32,970 nt of DNA from Burkholderiales bacterium. GTDB lineage: Bacteria; Pseudomonadota; Gammaproteobacteria; Burkholderiales; Burkholderiaceae_C. The notes beneath the pieces were generated by a model. That model made no database searches. It was not told the origin of the DNA and was given only the letters and a program-made list of their open reading frames with translations. The stretch is from positions 1 through 32,970 of the forward strand of contig JAGWUS010000044.1 in the NCBI GenBank assembly GCA_028868305.1. Direction: 5' to 3'. Positions within the stretch are counted from its first letter, which is position 1. The number at the start of each line of letters is the position of its first letter. Below, one piece after another: positions 31,769-32,970 of this stretch. A program made the translations under genes and the position numbers.

Positions 31769-32970
31769 CTAATTGACGTGGCTGCCGACAACGGTCATAT
31801 CAACCGCGCCGTCCGCAAGGGTTGCCACCACCGGCTGTCCCGCCCGGGTCTGGGTCACGCTGCTGACCGGATGGCCACTTTCATCTGAAAGCCAGGCATA
31901 GCCCCTGCGCAACACCAGGCGCGGATCAAGCAGTTCCAGACGCATGGCAAGGCGTGAACTGCGGTCCGATTCCATGGTCAACGCGCGTTGCAGCGCGCGG
32001 GGCAATGCCAAGTCGATCCCCTGTAAAACGGTCTGGCTTGCCCTGATCGGCGCCTTCACTGCGTGGGCAAGCCCCTGCTCCAGTGACGCCAGACGCATGC
32101 GCTGCCGATGCGCCAGGGTAGACGGCCGGCCAATACGCAAGGACACCTGATCCAGCCTTTGGGCATCGCGGTCCAGACGCCGTTCCGCGGCGCTGTGCAT
32201 GCGCTCATGCAATCTCAAGGCCGCATCCAGCAAAAAAAGCGACGGCACAGCAACCAGTTCTGCCGCTGCGGTAGGCGTAGGCGCCCTCAGATCAGCCACA
32301 AAATCAGCAATCGTGAAGTCGGTTTCGTGACCGACACCGGACACCACAGGTACCGGACTTGCCGCGATGGTGCGCGCCAGTTGTTCGTCGTTGAAAGCCC
32401 ACAAATCATCCATGGAGCCGCCACCGCGTACCAGCAAAACTACGTCGATATGTACTGCCTGTCTGCTGTCACCGACCAGCGCATAGAGCGATTTCAGCGC
32501 ATCCACAAGTTCCTGTGGTGCACCATCACCTTGAACGGATGCGGGTGCCAGAACCACCGGAATGTGCGGCACACGGCGCTGCAGTGCGGTCACCACATCA
32601 TGCAGCGCAGCCGCGCCCAATGATGTCACCACGCCGATGCCCCGTGGCATGGGGGGCAACGGTCGCTTGCGCAGCGGGTCGAACAGGCCCTCACGCTCGA
32701 GCTTTTCTTTCAACTGCAGGAATTGCTCGAACAGGGTGCCCTGCCCGGCCCGGCTCATGTTCTCGACGATGAGTTGGAGTTCGCCGCGCGGTTCGTAGAC
32801 ACCCAACCGTCCCCGTATCTCGACACGCTCCCCGTCTTTGGGACTGAAGTTGAGCAGGCTGGCGGCCCGGCGAAACATGGCACAGCGCAACTGACCACTT
32901 TCGTCCTTCAGCACGAAGTAGCAGTGCCCACTGGCCGCACGGGAAAAACCGCTTATTTCCCCTGAAACGG
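31769..32970 (-). CDS. xseA: Exodeoxyribonuclease VII large subunit (5' end outside the window)
   Basis: The C-terminal 400 residues are present. The frame continues to the window edge with [32 protein letters not shown], the OB-fold, so the N-terminus lies outside. The catalytic core includes [32 protein letters not shown] and [18 protein letters not shown] coiled-coil region (about 230-330) and a C-terminal segment [13 protein letters not shown] follow. With XseB the enzyme degrades single-stranded DNA from both ends. The gene is transcribed toward sodB. Confidence 0.96.
   Translation of the reverse strand, partial: VSGEISGFSRAASGHCYFVLKDESGQLRCAMFRRAASLLNFSPKDGERVEIRGRLGVYEPRGELQLIVENMSRAGQGTLFEQFLQLKEKLEREGLFDPLRKRPLPPMPRGIGVVTSLGAAALHDVVTALQRRVPHIPVVLAPASVQGDGAPQELVDALKSLYALVGDSRQAVHIDVVLLVRGGGSMDDLWAFNDEQLARTIAASPVPVVSGVGHETDFTIADFVADLRAPTPTAAAELVAVPSLFLLDAALRLHERMHSAAERRLDRDAQRLDQVSLRIGRPSTLAHRQRMRLASLEQGLAHAVKAPIRASQTVLQGIDLALPRALQRALTMESDRSSRLAMRLELLDPRLVLRRGYAWLSDESGHPVSSVTQTRAGQPVVATLADGAVDMTVVGSHVN

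Overview
The window is chromosomal DNA of a GC-rich beta-proteobacterium, most likely a Comamonadaceae relative (Rhodoferax/Polaromonas/Acidovorax-like). This is inferred from protein style and gene order: EarP next to an arginine-type EF-P, a TIGR01841-type phasin, HU next to PpiD, and uvrC-pgsA. No single marker proves the genus.

Layout. (1) 1-3163 looks like the end of an integrative element. It has a TOPRIM-helicase replication protein, a DUF5710 protein, a small unknown protein and about 480 non-coding bases with helically phased tandem repeats. It stops just downstream of the 3' end of tRNA-His, a typical integration target. (2) 3164-8467 (minus strand) is core genome: tRNA-His, ppiD, tRNA-Val, hupB, pgsA, uvrC. 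(3) 8498-10446 (plus) is the earP-efp translation-factor pair. (4) 10479-13839 (plus) is a tightly coupled three-gene operon: an AMP-phosphorylase-like enzyme, a divergent PRPP-synthetase-like enzyme and a LOG-family nucleotide hydrolase. Together they suggest a nucleotide-to-PRPP ribose-recycling route, the most attractive candidate here for an undescribed pathway. (5) 13855-23064 (minus) is an almost gapless run of nine genes: acyl-CoA thioesterase, nitroreductase, fused livHM, livG, livF, pncB, a 2-hydroxyacid dehydrogenase, rmuC and an MFS transporter. (6) 23161-24039 (plus) is a phasin gene whose promoter is bracketed by two near-identical palindromes matching the expected layout of PhaR operators, followed by a long 3' region that may encode a small RNA. 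(7) 24083-26267 holds small envelope genes (half-size YccF protein, Blc lipocalin, patatin lipoprotein, DUF1499 protein). (8) 26293-32970 holds clpS-clpA, icd, a DUF192 protein, sodB and the 3' part of xseA.

A pattern that gene calling does not explain is a degenerate repeat of about 45 bp, with core ATAGC-N20-GGGCT-NN-AGGC. It occurs five times, always inside reading frames: twice in earP and once each in livF, livG and livHM. The spacing is the same in every copy, so it looks like a dispersed mobile repeat that has been absorbed into proteins.

Most housekeeping assignments are secure. Functions for the element genes, the three-gene nucleotide operon and the substrate of the Liv transporter are inferences.
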